Shown in pieces: positions 42,701 through 54,739 of a DNA stretch of 64,000 nucleotides; the stretch's first letter is position 1, and each line of letters opens with the position of its first letter. Source of the stretch: Euphorbia lathyris (taxonomy: Eukaryota > Streptophyta > Magnoliopsida > Malpighiales > Euphorbiaceae); the NCBI RefSeq assembly GCF_963576675.1, contig NC_088910.1, positions 25,050,531 through 25,114,530 of the forward strand, written 5' to 3'. The notes beneath the pieces were generated by a model. The model saw only the letters and a program-made list of their open reading frames with translations. It searched no databases and was not told where the DNA came from. A program made the position numbers and the translations under genes.

Positions 42701-43167
42701 TGGTATTAGTAGTATCAACTTCCGCATCTTCTGAATCCTCTGATCATCCTCAATCCCCAACCTATTCCCAATACAAAGCTTCCGTCGCCGCAAAAGCCAC
42801 TGCCGCCGCCGCTGCTGCCGCTGCCGCCGTCGGCGTCGCGGCTGTCTCCATCGCACCAACCATGGCGTCTGATCCCGCGGCTGCTCCAAACACGAACGAC
42901 ACCCTCGGAGGGTCGTTTGCATCATCGGGGTGGAGATTCACCTCACCGTTTGTTACTGGAGAATCGGAATTCCTAGCCACCACCGCCGCTGCTCCTACTG
43001 CAACAGTTCCGCCACCACAGAAAACGATCGGCAACTTCTTTCCGGCGGATGTCCGCGATGCGCTCCACGCGTATCTGGCGGCCAGCGCCCGTGCGCCCAT
43101 CGTGGGACCTTCGACGTCTGCGGCTGCGGGTCCGTCGGCGCAGGTTGCGCAAAACTCAACCGCAACA

Positions 43168-46100
43168 GGCGCGGTGAATCTGCTGTCCCCGGAGGTTCAG
43201 ATGGTGCTCCATGCTTTTCAGGCGGCCAGCGCCCGTGCGCCCATTACGACACATCCGATGACCATGGCTGGGGGGGAGCCTGCGAAGGTTGTGCAAAATC
43301 AGGAGGCAACCGTCGCGGCGAACTCGCTGGCCCCGGAAGTCGAAGCTGCGCTTCTCGCATTCCAAGCGGCCAGCACACGCCCACCGACAGCAGCAGCGCC
43401 GATCCAACCCGTGAGCCGTCATCCTTCCGTGGCTCCAATACAAACCGCGACACCGACGTCATTCAACGACACTGCAATTCTAGCCGCACTCGCGGCATAT
43501 CAGGCGGCTATTCCACAAACACGGAATCCACAAGTTCCGATTCAGCAGCCATCTGTTCAGGTACAACAATCTGCAACACCTCCAACTCTATTTTCTCCAT
43601 CAGTTCTGGCTGCCCTAGCGGCATATCAGGCGGCTGAAGCAAGTAACAAAAATCAGGTTATTTCTGAATCACATACCTCACCGTTTTGTTACAATACTCA
43701 ATTATCTCATGATCCCTCACCATCTTTCTTCTCAAATTCTTTTCACAACACTGTTGATGCACCGCCAACCAATGTTAGACATAATTTTATTTCCCCATCC
43801 ATCCCTCATAATACAAACAATCCTGTCCATCCAGAACCTATACCCACTCATGTTGAACAACCTAGACAACCACCCACAAACATCAATATCAACATCAAAT
43901 TAAACCCGAATAACTACAAAGCATGGAGAATGTCCATGGAATATACTCTTCAAACCTATCATCTTCTTCCTCACATTCTTAGTTCAACACCACCACCACC
44001 CAAATTTATTCCTAGAACAGGTTTTGTGACATGAGCTGCGGATTTAATCATAAATCCATCGTTTATTCAATGGGATGATGTAGAAAATGTGGTTAGGACT
44101 TTGCTCCTAAATTCAATCACCGAAGAGGTGTTTTCTGAGATTGCATATCTCAAATATTCACATGATATTTGGCTAGCCTTAGAGGATGCCTACAGGCTAA
44201 TTACAGGCAGCAAGCAGTTTCAGATGGGAGTCGAACTGCATGAACTTGAGCAAGGAGGAATGTCTGTTATGACATATATGCAAAAAGTGAAATCCATCCT
44301 TGATGATCTGGCTGCCTCAGGGAATCCTTATCCTCGGCATCTACTACCATCAGTCCTTTACAAAGGTTTAGCAGAGGAGTATCGCTCCACTGTTCAGAAT
44401 CTTGTAACTCAGCGCGGTACAAACATCAACTATCAAGAGATTTTGCATAGCTTGAAGATAGTTGAGGGCATGATTCATTCAACCAGAAAGACAACTCTGC
44501 TTCAACCTGAGGCCAATGTATCCACCATGGAAGCAAATCAAGCAAATAAGCAGAATCCAAAGAAAAGAAGAAGTGGCAAGTGCTACAATTGTGGTGACCC
44601 AAGCCACTGGGCTGACAAATGCAAAAGACCAAATAACAATTCAAGAACACAATACAATCCTGGACCACAAGCGCACATGGCATGGCAACAACCACCGAAT
44701 CCATTCATGGGTCCTAATCAGCCGTGGTACCCAGACACAGGAGCAACTAATCACATGACGGCAAATCCAGCTCAACTTCAACAAATGCAGCCATATCCAG
44801 GATATGATACAGTTCAATTTAGCAATGGTCAAGGTTTGCAAATTTCTCACTTTGGAAATTCAAATATCAATAATCTGAAAATTAATGATGCCCTACTTGT
44901 TCCCAAGCTTACCAAATCTTTACTATCTGTTCAAAAATTTACCCGTGACAACTCATGTTTCTTTGAATTTTGGCCTAACCATTTTCTTGTGAAGGACCAA
45001 ACAACTGGGGAAATCCTGTTACGGGGCCCGAGTAAAGATGGACTCTATGTGCTTACACCCACCCTGAAGGAGGCGCTAGTTGGAGAGAAGGTGTCTTTTG
45101 AAAGGTGGCATGCACGGCTTGGACATTGTCAGAATCAGACAGTCAGCTCAGTTCTCAAAGGAAACAATCTATCCTCTTCAAAACCAGTTAGCAAATGTTC
45201 TTTTTGTCCATTAGGCAAGCTTGCTAGGAGCTCTTTACCATCTATTAGTCGTTCTAGCACATTTACTTTTGAAAACTTACATCTGGATGTTTGGGGGCCA
45301 GCTCCAGTTACTTCTTATCTTGGCCACCGTTATTTTTTAATAATCATTGATGAATTCACCAGATTTGGATGGGTTTTTTGTTTAAAGAATAAGAGTGATG
45401 TTTTTTCAACCTTCTGTGATTTTTATGCCATGATCTCTAATTAGTATAGTGCAAGGGTTAAGAACATTTACTCTGATCTTGGGGGGGAGTTTCAAAAACT
45501 ACAACCTTTTTTCAAACGTCATGGCATTATACACAAGATTGCATGCCCTCACACTCATGCACAAAACGATATAGCTGAGAGGAAAATTAGACATGTTGTT
45601 GACACTTGCCTTACTTTGCTAGCCAATGCATCTCTACCTCCAAAATTTTGGAACTATGCCATGATACACAGCATTAGGCTAATTAACTACTTACCCACCA
45701 AAATCCTAAACAACAAGTCACCCTATTTCTTGTTCTACAAGAAACAACCTGCCTATAAGGCCTTACGCATTTTTGGCAGTGGTATTTATCCTCTTCTTCG
45801 TCCATACAATCAGCACAAATTTGATTTTCGCTCCAAGCTATGTGTCTACCTTGGTCCATCAGAAAATCATTCCGGGGATATATGTCTTGAATATGCCACC
45901 GGACGCATATACATCTGCAAATTTGTGCAGCACAATGAAGAAGTCTTTCCTGCATCAACAATCACTGCATCATCACCTTCATCTAGCAACTCAGGGGTAA
46001 GCACATCGTGTCAACTACCATCTCTACTCGGCCCGTATCCAGGTAATTTCTCTAATCCCAACCCTATAGTATCTTATTCTAACCTGGTCCCATACTCTGC

Positions 46101-49100
46101 ACCCATCACACCTGGACCTCATCCTGGAACCCCAACTACTCCTCCTGACTCTGAAGCCACAAACAGTGCTCCTTTAGCTCCACCTCAATATCTGTCACCA
46201 GTGGTCACTGCTGCATCAACAGGCGCGGTGAATCTGCTGTCCCCGGAGGTTCAGATGGTGCTCCATGCTTTTCAGGCGGCCAGCGCCCGTGCGCCCATTA
46301 CGACACATCCGATGACCATGGCTGGGGGGGGAGCCTGCGAAGGTTGTGCAAAATCAGGAGGCAACCGTCGCGGCGAACTCGCTGGCCCCGGAAGTCGAAG
46401 CTGCGCTTCTCGCATTCCAAGCGGCCAGCACACGCCCACCGACAGCAGCAGCGCCGATCCAACCCGTGAGCCGTCATCCTTCCGTGGCTCCAATACAAAC
46501 CGCGACACCGACGTCATTCAACGACACTGCAATTCTAGCCGCACTCGCGGCATATCAGGCGGCTATTCCACAAACACGGAATCCACAAGTTCCGATTCAG
46601 CAGCCATCTGTTCAGGTACAACAATCTGCAACACCTCCAACTCTATTTTCTCCATCAGTTCTGGCTGCCCTAGCGGCATATCAGGCGGCTGAAGCAAGTA
46701 ACAAAAATCAGGTTATTTCTGAATCACATACCTCACCGTTTTGTTACAATACTCAATTATCTCATGATCCCTCACCATCTTTCTTCTCAAATTCTTTTCA
46801 CAACACTGTTGATGCACCGCCAACCAATGTTAGACATAATTTTATTTCCCCATCCATCCCTCATAATACAAACAATCCTGTCCATCCAGAACCTATACCC
46901 ACTCATGTTGAACAACCTAGACAACCACCCACAAACATCAATATCAACATCAAATTAAACCCGAATAACTACAAAGCATGGAGAATGTCCATGGAATATA
47001 CTCTTCAAACCTATCATCTTCTTCCTCACATTCTTAGTTCAACACCACCACCACCCAAATTTATTCCTAGAACAGGTTTTGTGACATGAGCTGCGGATTT
47101 AATCATAAATCCATCGTTTATTCAATGGGATGATGTAGAAAATGTGGTTAGGACTTTGCTCCTAAATTCAATCACCGAAGAGGTGTTTTCTGAGATTGCA
47201 TATCTCAAATATTCACATGATATTTGGCTAGCCTTAGAGGATGCCTACAGGCTAATTACAGGCAGCAAGCAGTTTCAGATGGGAGTCGAACTGCATGAAC
47301 TTGAGCAAGGAGGAATGTCTGTTATGACATATATGCAAAAAGTGAAATCCATCCTTGATGATCTGGCTGCCTCAGGGAATCCTTATCCTCGGCATCTACT
47401 ACCGTCAGTCCTTTACAAAGGTTTAGCAGAGGAGTATCGCTCCACTGTTCAGAATCTTGTAACTCAGCGCGGTACAAACATCAACTATCAAGAGATTTTG
47501 CATAGCTTGAAGATAGTTGAGGGCATGATTCATTCAACCAGAAAGACAACTCTGCTTCAACCTGAGGCCAATGTATCCACCATGGAAGCAAATCAAGCAA
47601 ATAAGCAGAATCCAAAGAAAAGAAGAAGTGGCAAGTGCTACAATTGTGGTGACCCAAGCCACTGGGCTGACAAATGCAAAAGACCAAATAACAATTCAAG
47701 AACACAATACAATCCTGGACCACAAGCGCACATGGCATGGCAACAACCACCGAATCCATTCATGGGTCCTAATCAGCCGTGGTACCCAGACACAGGAGCA
47801 ACTAATCACATGACGGCAAATCCAGCTCAACTTCAACAAATGCAGCCATATCCAGGATATGATACAGTTCAATTTAGCAATGGTCAAGGTTTGCAAATTT
47901 CTCACTTTGGAAATTCAAATATCAATAATCTGAAAATTAATGATGCCCTACTTGTTCCCAAGCTTACCAAATCTTTACTATCTGTTCAAAAATTTACCCG
48001 TGACAACTCATGTTTCTTTGAATTTTGGCCTAACCATTTTCTTGTGAAGGACCAAACAACTGGGGAAATCCTGTTACGGGGCCCGAGTAAAGATGGACTC
48101 TATGTGCTTACACCCACCCTGAAGGAGGCGCTAGTTGGAGAGAAGGTGTCTTTTGAAAGGTGGCATGCACGGCTTGGACATTGTCAGAATCAGACAGTCA
48201 GCTCAGTTCTCAAAGGAAACAATCTATCCTCTTCAAAACCAGTTAGCAAATGTTCTTTTTGTCCATTAGGCAAGCTTGCTAGGAGCTCTTTACCATCTAT
48301 TAGTCGTTCTAGCACATTTACTTTTGAAAACTTACATCTGGATGTTTGGGGGCCAGCTCCAGTTACTTCTTATCTTGGCCACCGTTATTTTTTAATAATC
48401 ATTGATGAATTCACCAGATTTGGATGGGTTTTTTGTTTAAAGAATAAGAGTGATGTTTTTTCAACCTTCTGTGATTTTTATGCCATGATCTCTAATCAGT
48501 ATAGTGCAAGGGTTAAGAACATTTACTCTGATCTTGGGGGGGAGTTTCAAAAACTACAACCTTTTTTCAAACGTCATGGCATTATACACAAGATTGCATG
48601 CCCTCACACTCATGCACAAAACGATATAGCTGAGAGGAAAATTAGACATGTTGTTGACACTTGCCTTACTTTGCTAGCCAATGCATCTCTACCTCCAAAA
48701 TTTTGGAACTATGCCATGATACACAGCATTAGGCTAATTAACTACTTACCCACCAAAATCCTAAACAACAAGTCACCCTATTTCTTGTTCTACAAGAAAC
48801 AACCTGCCTATAAGGCCTTACGCATTTTTGGCAGTGGTATTTATCCTCTTCTTCGTCCATACAATCAGCACAAATTTGATTTTCGCTCCAAGCTATGTGT
48901 CTACCTTGGTCCATCAGAAAATCATTCCGGGGATATATGTCTTGAATATGCCACCGGACGCATATACATCTGCAAATTTGTGCAGCACAATGAAGAAGTC
49001 TTTCCTGCATCAACAATCACTGCATCATCACCTTCATCTAGCAACTCAGGGGTAAGCACATCGTGTCAACTACCATCTCTACTCGGCCCGTATCCAGGTA

Positions 49101-49276
49101 ATTTCTCTAATCCCAACCCTATAGTATCTTATTCTAACCTGGTCCCATACTCTGCACCCATCACACCTGGACCTCATCCTGGAACCCCAACTACTCCTCC
49201 TGACTCTGAAGCCACAAACAGTGCTCCTTTAGCTCCACCTCAATATCTGTCACCAGTGGTCACTGCTGCATCAACA
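43168..49276 (+). repeat. Tandem duplication of 3,054 bp inside gag-pol
   Basis: Copy 1 is about 43168-46221 and copy 2 about 46222-49276. The junction carries CAACA, which is present at both parental ends (43163-43167 and 49272-49276). I notice only three differences: one extra G in a run (7 G near 43270, 8 G near 46324), A/G near 44344/47399, and TAG/CAG at 45442/48497. The unit length is a multiple of three, so the duplication was in frame until the extra G arose. Confidence 0.95.
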
Positions 49277-51087
49277 CCTGTTCCTCAGAATGATCCTAAC
49301 ACTCCAGTTGATGATGCGGACATCATCACACCGGAAATACAGAATGCAATTCATCATGAGGAGAACATCATGCCACAAACAGATTCTCCTCCTCCTGAAA
49401 GTGCACCACATGCTCCTATTCCACCTGAAAGGCCCAGGCCTCGCAATGCACCGCTGATTGGTCCACGACAACATTATATGCAACTTCGACAGTCATCTCT
49501 TCAGTCAAGAGGAAGGTTTGAGGGACTATTAGCTACACATCCAAATGGCACAGTGGATCCCACATGCTTCAGTAAAGCCAACAAACAATCAGAATGGCGT
49601 ACTGCAATGTCTGAAGAGATCCAAGCTCTTCTGGACAATGGAATATGGCAACTTCTACCGAGACCACATGATCAGCATGTCATCACCTCCAGGTGGCTCT
49701 TTCGTACAAAGAAGAAGTCTGATGGAACCATTGAGCGTCACAAAGCTCGTTTAGTAGCACGAGGATTCACTCAAAAAGCTGGGATTGACTACAAAAAAAC
49801 ATTCAGTCCAGTAATCAAAGCCACAACCATCAGGTCTGTATTTGTCATCGCAGCAGCAAACAACTGGTTCGTCAATCAGCTAGATGTCTCCAATGCTTTT
49901 CTCCATGGAAACTTATCAGAAACCATATATATGGAACAACCGCAGGGGTTTCGGGATAGTGACCGACCAGATCATGTCTGCCTTCTCAAAAAGAGTCTCT
50001 ATGGATTGAAGCAAGCACCGCGAGAATGGTTCACTCGTCTTCGAACATTCCTCCTCTCCCTAGGGTACAAAATGTCACAGGCTGACAACTCTTTGTTCAT
50101 CAGACGCACCGATACTGTAAAGACTTACATTCTATGCTATGTTGATGATATACTCATAACAGGGAACCACCCTGCACACATCACCAACACTATTGCAGCC
50201 ATCGAACGTGAGTTTCCCATTCGCAATCTTGGCAAAGCAGAATACTTCCTTGGAATAGAGATCCGATATGAGAAGGATGGCATTCACATGTGTCAAGCCA
50301 AGTATGTGGCTGACATCCTCGACAGAGTGAAGATGATTGACTCCAAGCCCACACTAACGCCCATGGCCACCACACCAACACTTTCAAAGGAGCTAGGCAC
50401 CAGCTTAACCTCTGGAGATGAATATAGAAGCATTGTGGGGGCACTTCAATACTTAACATTCACTCGTCCTGACATTGCATTTGCAGTTAACAAATTATGT
50501 CAGTTTCTACACTGTCCAACTGATGAACACTGGAAAGGAGTCAAGAGGGTTTTACGCTATGTTCAGGGTACATCAGATTTTGGCATAGTCATGTCTGTCA
50601 AACCAATACAGCACATCCATTGCTACTCAGATAGTGATTAGGGAGTGTGTCCTGATGATCGACGATCCACGGGTGCCTTCTGTGTCTATCTTGGATCCAG
50701 CATTATATCGTGGCAGACCCGCAAGCAACCCACAATAGCCAGATCCTCAACGGAGAGCGAATACAAAGCAGTAGCAAATGCCACTGTCGAACTGCTATGG
50801 CTCAAATCTCTTCTCTCGGATCTTGAATTTCCATTACCCGCCCCAGTTCAGTTATGGTGTGACAATGTTGGAGCAATCTATCTCACCTCCAATCCCGTGT
50901 TTCATGCTCGCACGAAACACATTGAGCTAGACTATCATTTTGTTCGTGAACAAGTTCACAGAGGATTTCTCAGTGTCAGATTTATTCCAACCGATGATCA
51001 GGTTGTAGACATACTCACCAAGCCGCTAGCTCCGGCTCATTTCACGATGCTACGCTCCCGCCTCTTCGTTCGTGCCCGCCATCGGCT

Positions 51088-51097
51088 TGAGGGGGGG
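51088..51097 (+). other. Polypurine tract of the young Copia element
   Basis: TTGAGGGGGGG immediately before the 3' LTR; it overlaps the last codons of pol. Confidence 0.9.
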
Positions 51098-51354
51098 TGT
51101 TAGAGATAATATTCTAATTATCTCTGTAAATAGATTCCTATCTAGTTAGAGGTTTACTCTGTCTATATTCCTAGCTAGGTAGAGTTTTAATACGACTATA
51201 CTTATGTATTGTATTCCTATACAAACTATTATTGGCTCACTATAAATACAAGGCCTCTGAGCCAGAATCATTAAGCTGATTCAATTCATTATTGTGCCTA
51301 TTACTTATCTGTCTATCTCCATATTCCTATCATTATCAAATCATTCATCCAACA
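51098..51354 (+). repeat. 3' LTR of the young Copia element (257 bp)
   Basis: Pairs with 42444-42700; followed by ATGTC. Confidence 0.95.
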
Positions 51355-51465
51355 ATGTCTTATCAATTTCTTGTTGGGAATTGGGCCGAGATACATCAAT
51401 TTTTACAACATAAAATCATGCATAATCAAAAAATGCCTTCATCATTATAAAATTTATAAACTACT

Positions 51466-52023
51466 GGTAAATTACACCCAATTTAAATTTCCTATATTTC
51501 AAATTTATCAAATTGTCACGATTGAACTTCAATTCTTAATAGTATTGTCATTGAATTATTTATTTTTAATATCAGTGTCACTCAACTTTAACTAATTCCT
51601 CAAAATGACCGTTTAAAAATTAAAGTTATTCAGAACGATATTTACCGTGAAATAACATTTTTTATTTTTCAAAATCACCATTTTTGAAGTTTTCTTTCTC
51701 TAAAAATCCAATCTCTCCTAACCAAACAATACCTAAATGTTAAAGGGCAGCCCGGTGCACTACGCGTCACCGCTGAGCGAGGGTCCAGGGAAAACAACAC
51801 CTAAATGATCCAAAACGAAAGTTTCAAGAATTAAAGTTCATTAAAATATCATTAACTCTTCAAATTTTTTTTATTTTGAGGTCGTCAATGGTCGTTTTGA
51901 GACGTTGAGTAGTCACCGATGTTAAAAGGTGTAAAGTTCAATGGCCAATACCGTTCAGAATTGAAGTACAGTGGCCACAATGTTAGAATAAGTAAAGTTC
52001 GGTGGCCATGAGTGTAATTTACC
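51466..52023. mobile_element. MITE with GGTAAATTACAC inverted ends, 558 bp
   Basis: The left end reads GGTAAATTACACCCA; the complement of the right end reads GGTAAATTACACTCATGG. No clear target duplication. The interior is non-coding and itself holds a SINE fragment (51740-51791). Confidence 0.6.
51740..51791 (-). mobile_element. Truncated SINE 3' fragment (Au-SINE-like)
   Basis: On the minus strand it ends with GTGCACCGGGCTGCCCTTT, the characteristic 3' region of the plant Au SINE family. It is flanked by near-identical 16-bp duplications (AAACAATACCTAAATG at 51724-51739, AAACAACACCTAAATG at 51792-51807, one mismatch). Only about 50 bp are present, so it is heavily 5'-truncated. GC-rich against AT-rich surroundings. 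Confidence 0.6.
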
Positions 52024-52027
52024 CAAA

Positions 52028-52350
52028 AGGTGTTGCGTAGATATATGGCTTACTACATCATTTGCTCCCTGAACTTGTCCAAAAAGCTTGATTGCCCCTC
52101 TAAACTTTCAAAGTGTCTCGATAGCCCCATCAACTTGCATAAAATGTTCAATTAGCCTCTTGAACTTCCGTAAAATGTAATCAATTGATCACTCGGTTGA
52201 AAAAAGTAAGTTAAATACGGAATATGTATTTCACGCATCTTATAATGTTATTACATAATTCAAATATAGATTAAAAATAATGTTATTACCTACTCAACTA
52301 TAAAATTTATCTTCTTTAATATTAGAACTACATACCCCGATCTTGATCGT
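52028..52350. mobile_element. Partial MITE related to 55818-56297
   Basis: It shares CATCATTTG, CTTGAACTTGTCCAAAAAG-TT and CAACTTGCATAAAAT with the left arm of the 55.8-kb MITE, in the same order. No second inverted arm is seen. Confidence 0.6.
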
Positions 52351-52372
52351 TTTATTTTTTTAACACACGTGG

Positions 52373-52770
52373 TTGAAACACATGTGGAAGAGTAAGAGTT
52401 TTCTACACAGTTGTGGTATACGGTTGGAACGAAGCGCACGCCGTGAACTACACCAACAAATGGACTACTTGATAAAACGACTTCGGAATCAATACCCAAA
52501 CATACAAGTAAGGAACTCACACGAAATGGTTCGCCAAACGTTTCGGTTTAGGGGGACTACTTGATAAAGGATATGGATCAGGTCCAACCCAAATCAACCC
52601 CCTTAGAGACATAAAGCCCACCACGGAGCTGCCCCTATATATAAAAAGAACTTCCAAAACCACCAACGAGATGTCTTTCTACTTTCTCTCTTACTTAATA
52701 CTTTATCTATTCTTTTCATACAGAGAAGACATTCGATATCGTTGCCCCCACATCCACATTATTAGATGGT
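52373..52770 (+). mobile_element. Tat-type 3' remnant (PPT and partial LTR)
   Basis: GAAATGGTTCGCC then GGGGGACTACTTGATAAAGG (about 52551) reproduce the PPT-LTR junction seen at 35.45 and 41.86 kb. About 200 bp of LTR-like DNA with TATA-like CCTATATATAAAAAG (about 52634) follow. A second ACTACTTGATAAAACG at about 52464 hints at a short tandem duplication of the junction. No coding sequence. Confidence 0.55.
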
Positions 52771-53367
52771 TACAATTTTTTTATTTTAGAATAACATGAG
52801 ACTTTATTACTCGTTTTTGCTTAATTCTAATCTGATTGATAATTTTAATAGTTTAAAACCTAATTGACTTTAAAACTTTAATTTAGAGAGAATAATGAAT
52901 GTTATACCTAAAAATAAAGAGGGGTTACATATTTATTTAGTTTTGGATAAAAAAAAAAGGGGTTTTATATATTAAATAGCGGATAATACTATTTCAGGAA
53001 TGGATGTACTAAGGGGCCATACTAATAGCGATATAAGATAGCATAAAATAATGAAATTTCTACAGAACTTAAAAGAAATAATAAAAAAAAAAAAGTGAAG
53101 GAAAGGTAAGGAAAGTACTAGTGAGTGCATGAAGAATATGTCGGACACTCCAATTCCAAATAATATATTAGTTAGTAGAGATAACTAAAATTTAAGCGAA
53201 AACAAATATAAATTTTAAGTAGATGAGTATGATATTGATTGGGTATATGCGGATCCAGTAGCATAGCTACTGCTTGGAGTGCCGGAGCCTCGCTACTCCG
53301 GTGAAATCCTGAGTTTGATATTGCCTCCGCCGAAATTAGCCCCCTCTTTTCTCGTCCAACTGCAGGA
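52771..53367. other. AT-rich DNA 3' of the WD40 gene
   Basis: Probably includes the 3' UTR of the gene ending at 53368 (it is on the minus strand). Bases about 52840-52905 resemble one arm of the MITE at 55.4-55.74 kb. A frame at 53172-53699 overlapping the gene end is a shadow. Confidence 0.5.
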
Positions 53368-54624
53368 CTAAAAATTTGTTCCCGTAGTTTCAAATCCTGA
53401 CTCCTTTCTATTGCCTTGAAAGACTTGCAAAGTCCCATCTGAACCACCAGCGACAAGACTGAACTTATCCTCTCCAACTTGGCTCCAGCAAATACTGCTA
53501 ACAAACACATGCTTATCCACTGACGCAACCGCCTCACACGTGTGAGCCCATATGGGTTCACCCCATCTCTTATCGTACACAAATACTTGGTTATTCTCCG
53601 AGCCACACCCCAGTAATCCACCATTTCTCCATACCGATAGCCCAACGAAACTCCGAGTATTAGCATGCCCCTTGTACGACCGTACCATTTTCGACTCATT
53701 CAAATTCCATAGCTTCAAGCATCCATCAATCCCCGCCGTAGCCAGTGTCTCACCGTCCACGAATCTCACATATGTCACGGTTTTCCCGTGCCCGTCCAGA
53801 ACTAGTAACGGTTTCACCGTCATTCTTATATCGTATACGTATGCTTTTCGATCAGCGCATCCAACGGCTATCGTTGATCCACCGTAAGGATTAAACTCCA
53901 CGCAACACACTGATGCTTTCCCTGTCACGCTTGGCTCAACTGTAGCCACATATCCACCACCTTCACACCGTGGGTCCCATATTTGCATGGTCCCGTCGTC
54001 GGATCCGGATGCCCCGATTACCTGCTCCGAGTGCGAATAATCCACGCTCCATACCCGGCGACCGCCGTGTTCGTCGCGTTCGAAGATTGGTATTCTTCTC
54101 TCCAGATCGTATTCCATGACGACTCCGTCGTAGTCCGCCGACGCGATGACTCGGCTTCCCGATCCCGGTTTCCATCGGAGACTACTGAGTTTTGCCGGTG
54201 TGCAGATGTAGTAATCGCAGACATTAGCGTGGTTTAATGAAACGACGTCGTGTCCGTTTGGTAGCAATGATTTTACGCTGTAGATTCTTATCTTTCTCGC
54301 TATTCCACCGGTGGCAATTACTGTATCCGACGGGTCGAATTCAATTACGCCGAGTGCATCTGATACGCCGGCGCTGCTGCTGCTGCTTGTGGAGACCACC
54401 GATTTAAGATTGAAATCCCATTCACATCTAGCTCTTTCTTCTGGTTCTAGTTGGTCTAGGATTCGGAGATTGTGATCTTCGGTTTCTAATCGCGGAGCTT
54501 GAATTCGAGTTGCAGGATGAAATTCATCGGATAAGTTTTTCATTGCCCATTCACGGAATCTGATATAAGTAGTAGTAGGGTTGTTGCGGCTTTTTCGGCG
54601 TTTGGACCAATGAAATGATCCCAT
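53368..54624 (-). CDS. RUP2: WD40-repeat protein, RUP1/RUP2-like (repressor of UV-B photomorphogenesis)
   Basis: Single uninterrupted frame of 418 codons, no intron. The first ~85 residues are a charged extension including LEPEERARCEWDFNLKSV, a signature of the RUP/EFO group; the rest forms seven WD40 blades related to the COP1/SPA propeller: IRIYSV, VVMEYDLERR, GSDDGTMQIWDPR, GCADRKAYVYDIR, AGIDGCLKLWNLNES, ENNQVFVYDKR, GGSDGTLQVF. The WDPR and YDIR ends resemble the WDxR box used for DDB1 binding. In Arabidopsis RUP1/RUP2 bind the UV-B receptor UVR8, drive its re-dimerisation, and act with CUL4-DDB1; they are induced through HY5 as negative feedback. RUP1 and RUP2 cannot be told apart here, so the symbol is provisional. 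ATG 54624 is the first in-frame Met. It is the only clear host gene, in an island between transposons and a satellite. Confidence 0.8.
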   Translation of the reverse strand: MGSFHWSKRRKSRNNPTTTYIRFREWAMKNLSDEFHPATRIQAPRLETEDHNLRILDQLEPEERARCEWDFNLKSVVSTSSSSSAGVSDALGVIEFDPSDTVIATGGIARKIRIYSVKSLLPNGHDVVSLNHANVCDYYICTPAKLSSLRWKPGSGSRVIASADYDGVVMEYDLERRIPIFERDEHGGRRVWSVDYSHSEQVIGASGSDDGTMQIWDPRCEGGGYVATVEPSVTGKASVCCVEFNPYGGSTIAVGCADRKAYVYDIRMTVKPLLVLDGHGKTVTYVRFVDGETLATAGIDGCLKLWNLNESKMVRSYKGHANTRSFVGLSVWRNGGLLGCGSENNQVFVYDKRWGEPIWAHTCEAVASVDKHVFVSSICWSQVGEDKFSLVAGGSDGTLQVFQGNRKESGFETTGTNF

Positions 54625-54723
54625 GAATCTGATAAAGTTTTTCTTCTATATAGTTATTATGTGGATAAACGAGGCAGTAAACTCGTTGGCAGTTATCTTT
54701 CCTTTCTTTTTTCGCTTTCAACA

Positions 54724-54733
54724 TTATAATATA
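54724..54733 (-). promoter_or_regulatory. Candidate TATA box of the RUP-like gene
   Basis: The minus strand reads CTATATTATAATG about 100 bp before the ATG, which would give a 5' UTR of roughly 70 bases. A second TATA-like CTATATAG at 54646-54653 is only 22 bp from the ATG and would leave almost no leader. Confidence 0.35.
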
Positions 54734-54739
54734 GTGCTT

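Larger units (their letters stand above)
42699..51103 (+). pseudogene. Copia gag-pol polyprotein, partly duplicated, few stops
   Basis: Gag starts at ATG 42699, whose A is the last base but one region of the LTR edge and whose TG begins the PBS-position segment. The N-terminus is Ala-rich with five degenerate repeats of A-L-A-(F/Y)-x-A-A. A TGA at 44032-44034 interrupts before the UBN2 core (HDIWLALEDAYRLI). Then knuckle CYNCGDPSHWADKC, protease WYPDTGATNHMT, GAG-pre-integrase, integrase (HLDVWGPAPV). Copy 1 has TAG at 45442-45444 and ends at the junction (46217-46221), running into gag again. Copy 2 repeats this (TGA 47087-47089) and is open from 47144 to 50641 (1,165 codons) through integrase (YSDLGGEF), RT (LDVSNAFLHG, YVDDILIT) and into RNase H, where TAG (50639-50641) replaces the expected Trp of SDSDW. 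RNase H continues to 51103 (SSTESEYKAV, DILTKPLAP). Confidence 0.9.
42444..51354 (+). mobile_element. Young Ty1/copia element with an internal gag-pol duplication
   Basis: 257-bp LTRs at 42444-42700 and 51098-51354 differ at one position. Termini are TGTTAG...CCAACA and the 5-bp duplication is ATGTC (42439-42443, 51355-51359). Order: gag, protease, integrase, RT, RNase H, polypurine tract. Short LTRs and compact layout fit an Ale/Retrofit-like lineage, which I cannot confirm. Of 8.9 kb, 3,054 bp are a tandem duplication, so the parent was about 5.86 kb. Confidence 0.93.

Noticed and set aside
42930..43637. 235-codon plus-strand frame rich in Gly, Ser and Arg
   Set aside because: Shadow of the Ala-rich copia Gag in a shifted frame; it follows the GC-rich stretch and repeats with the duplication.
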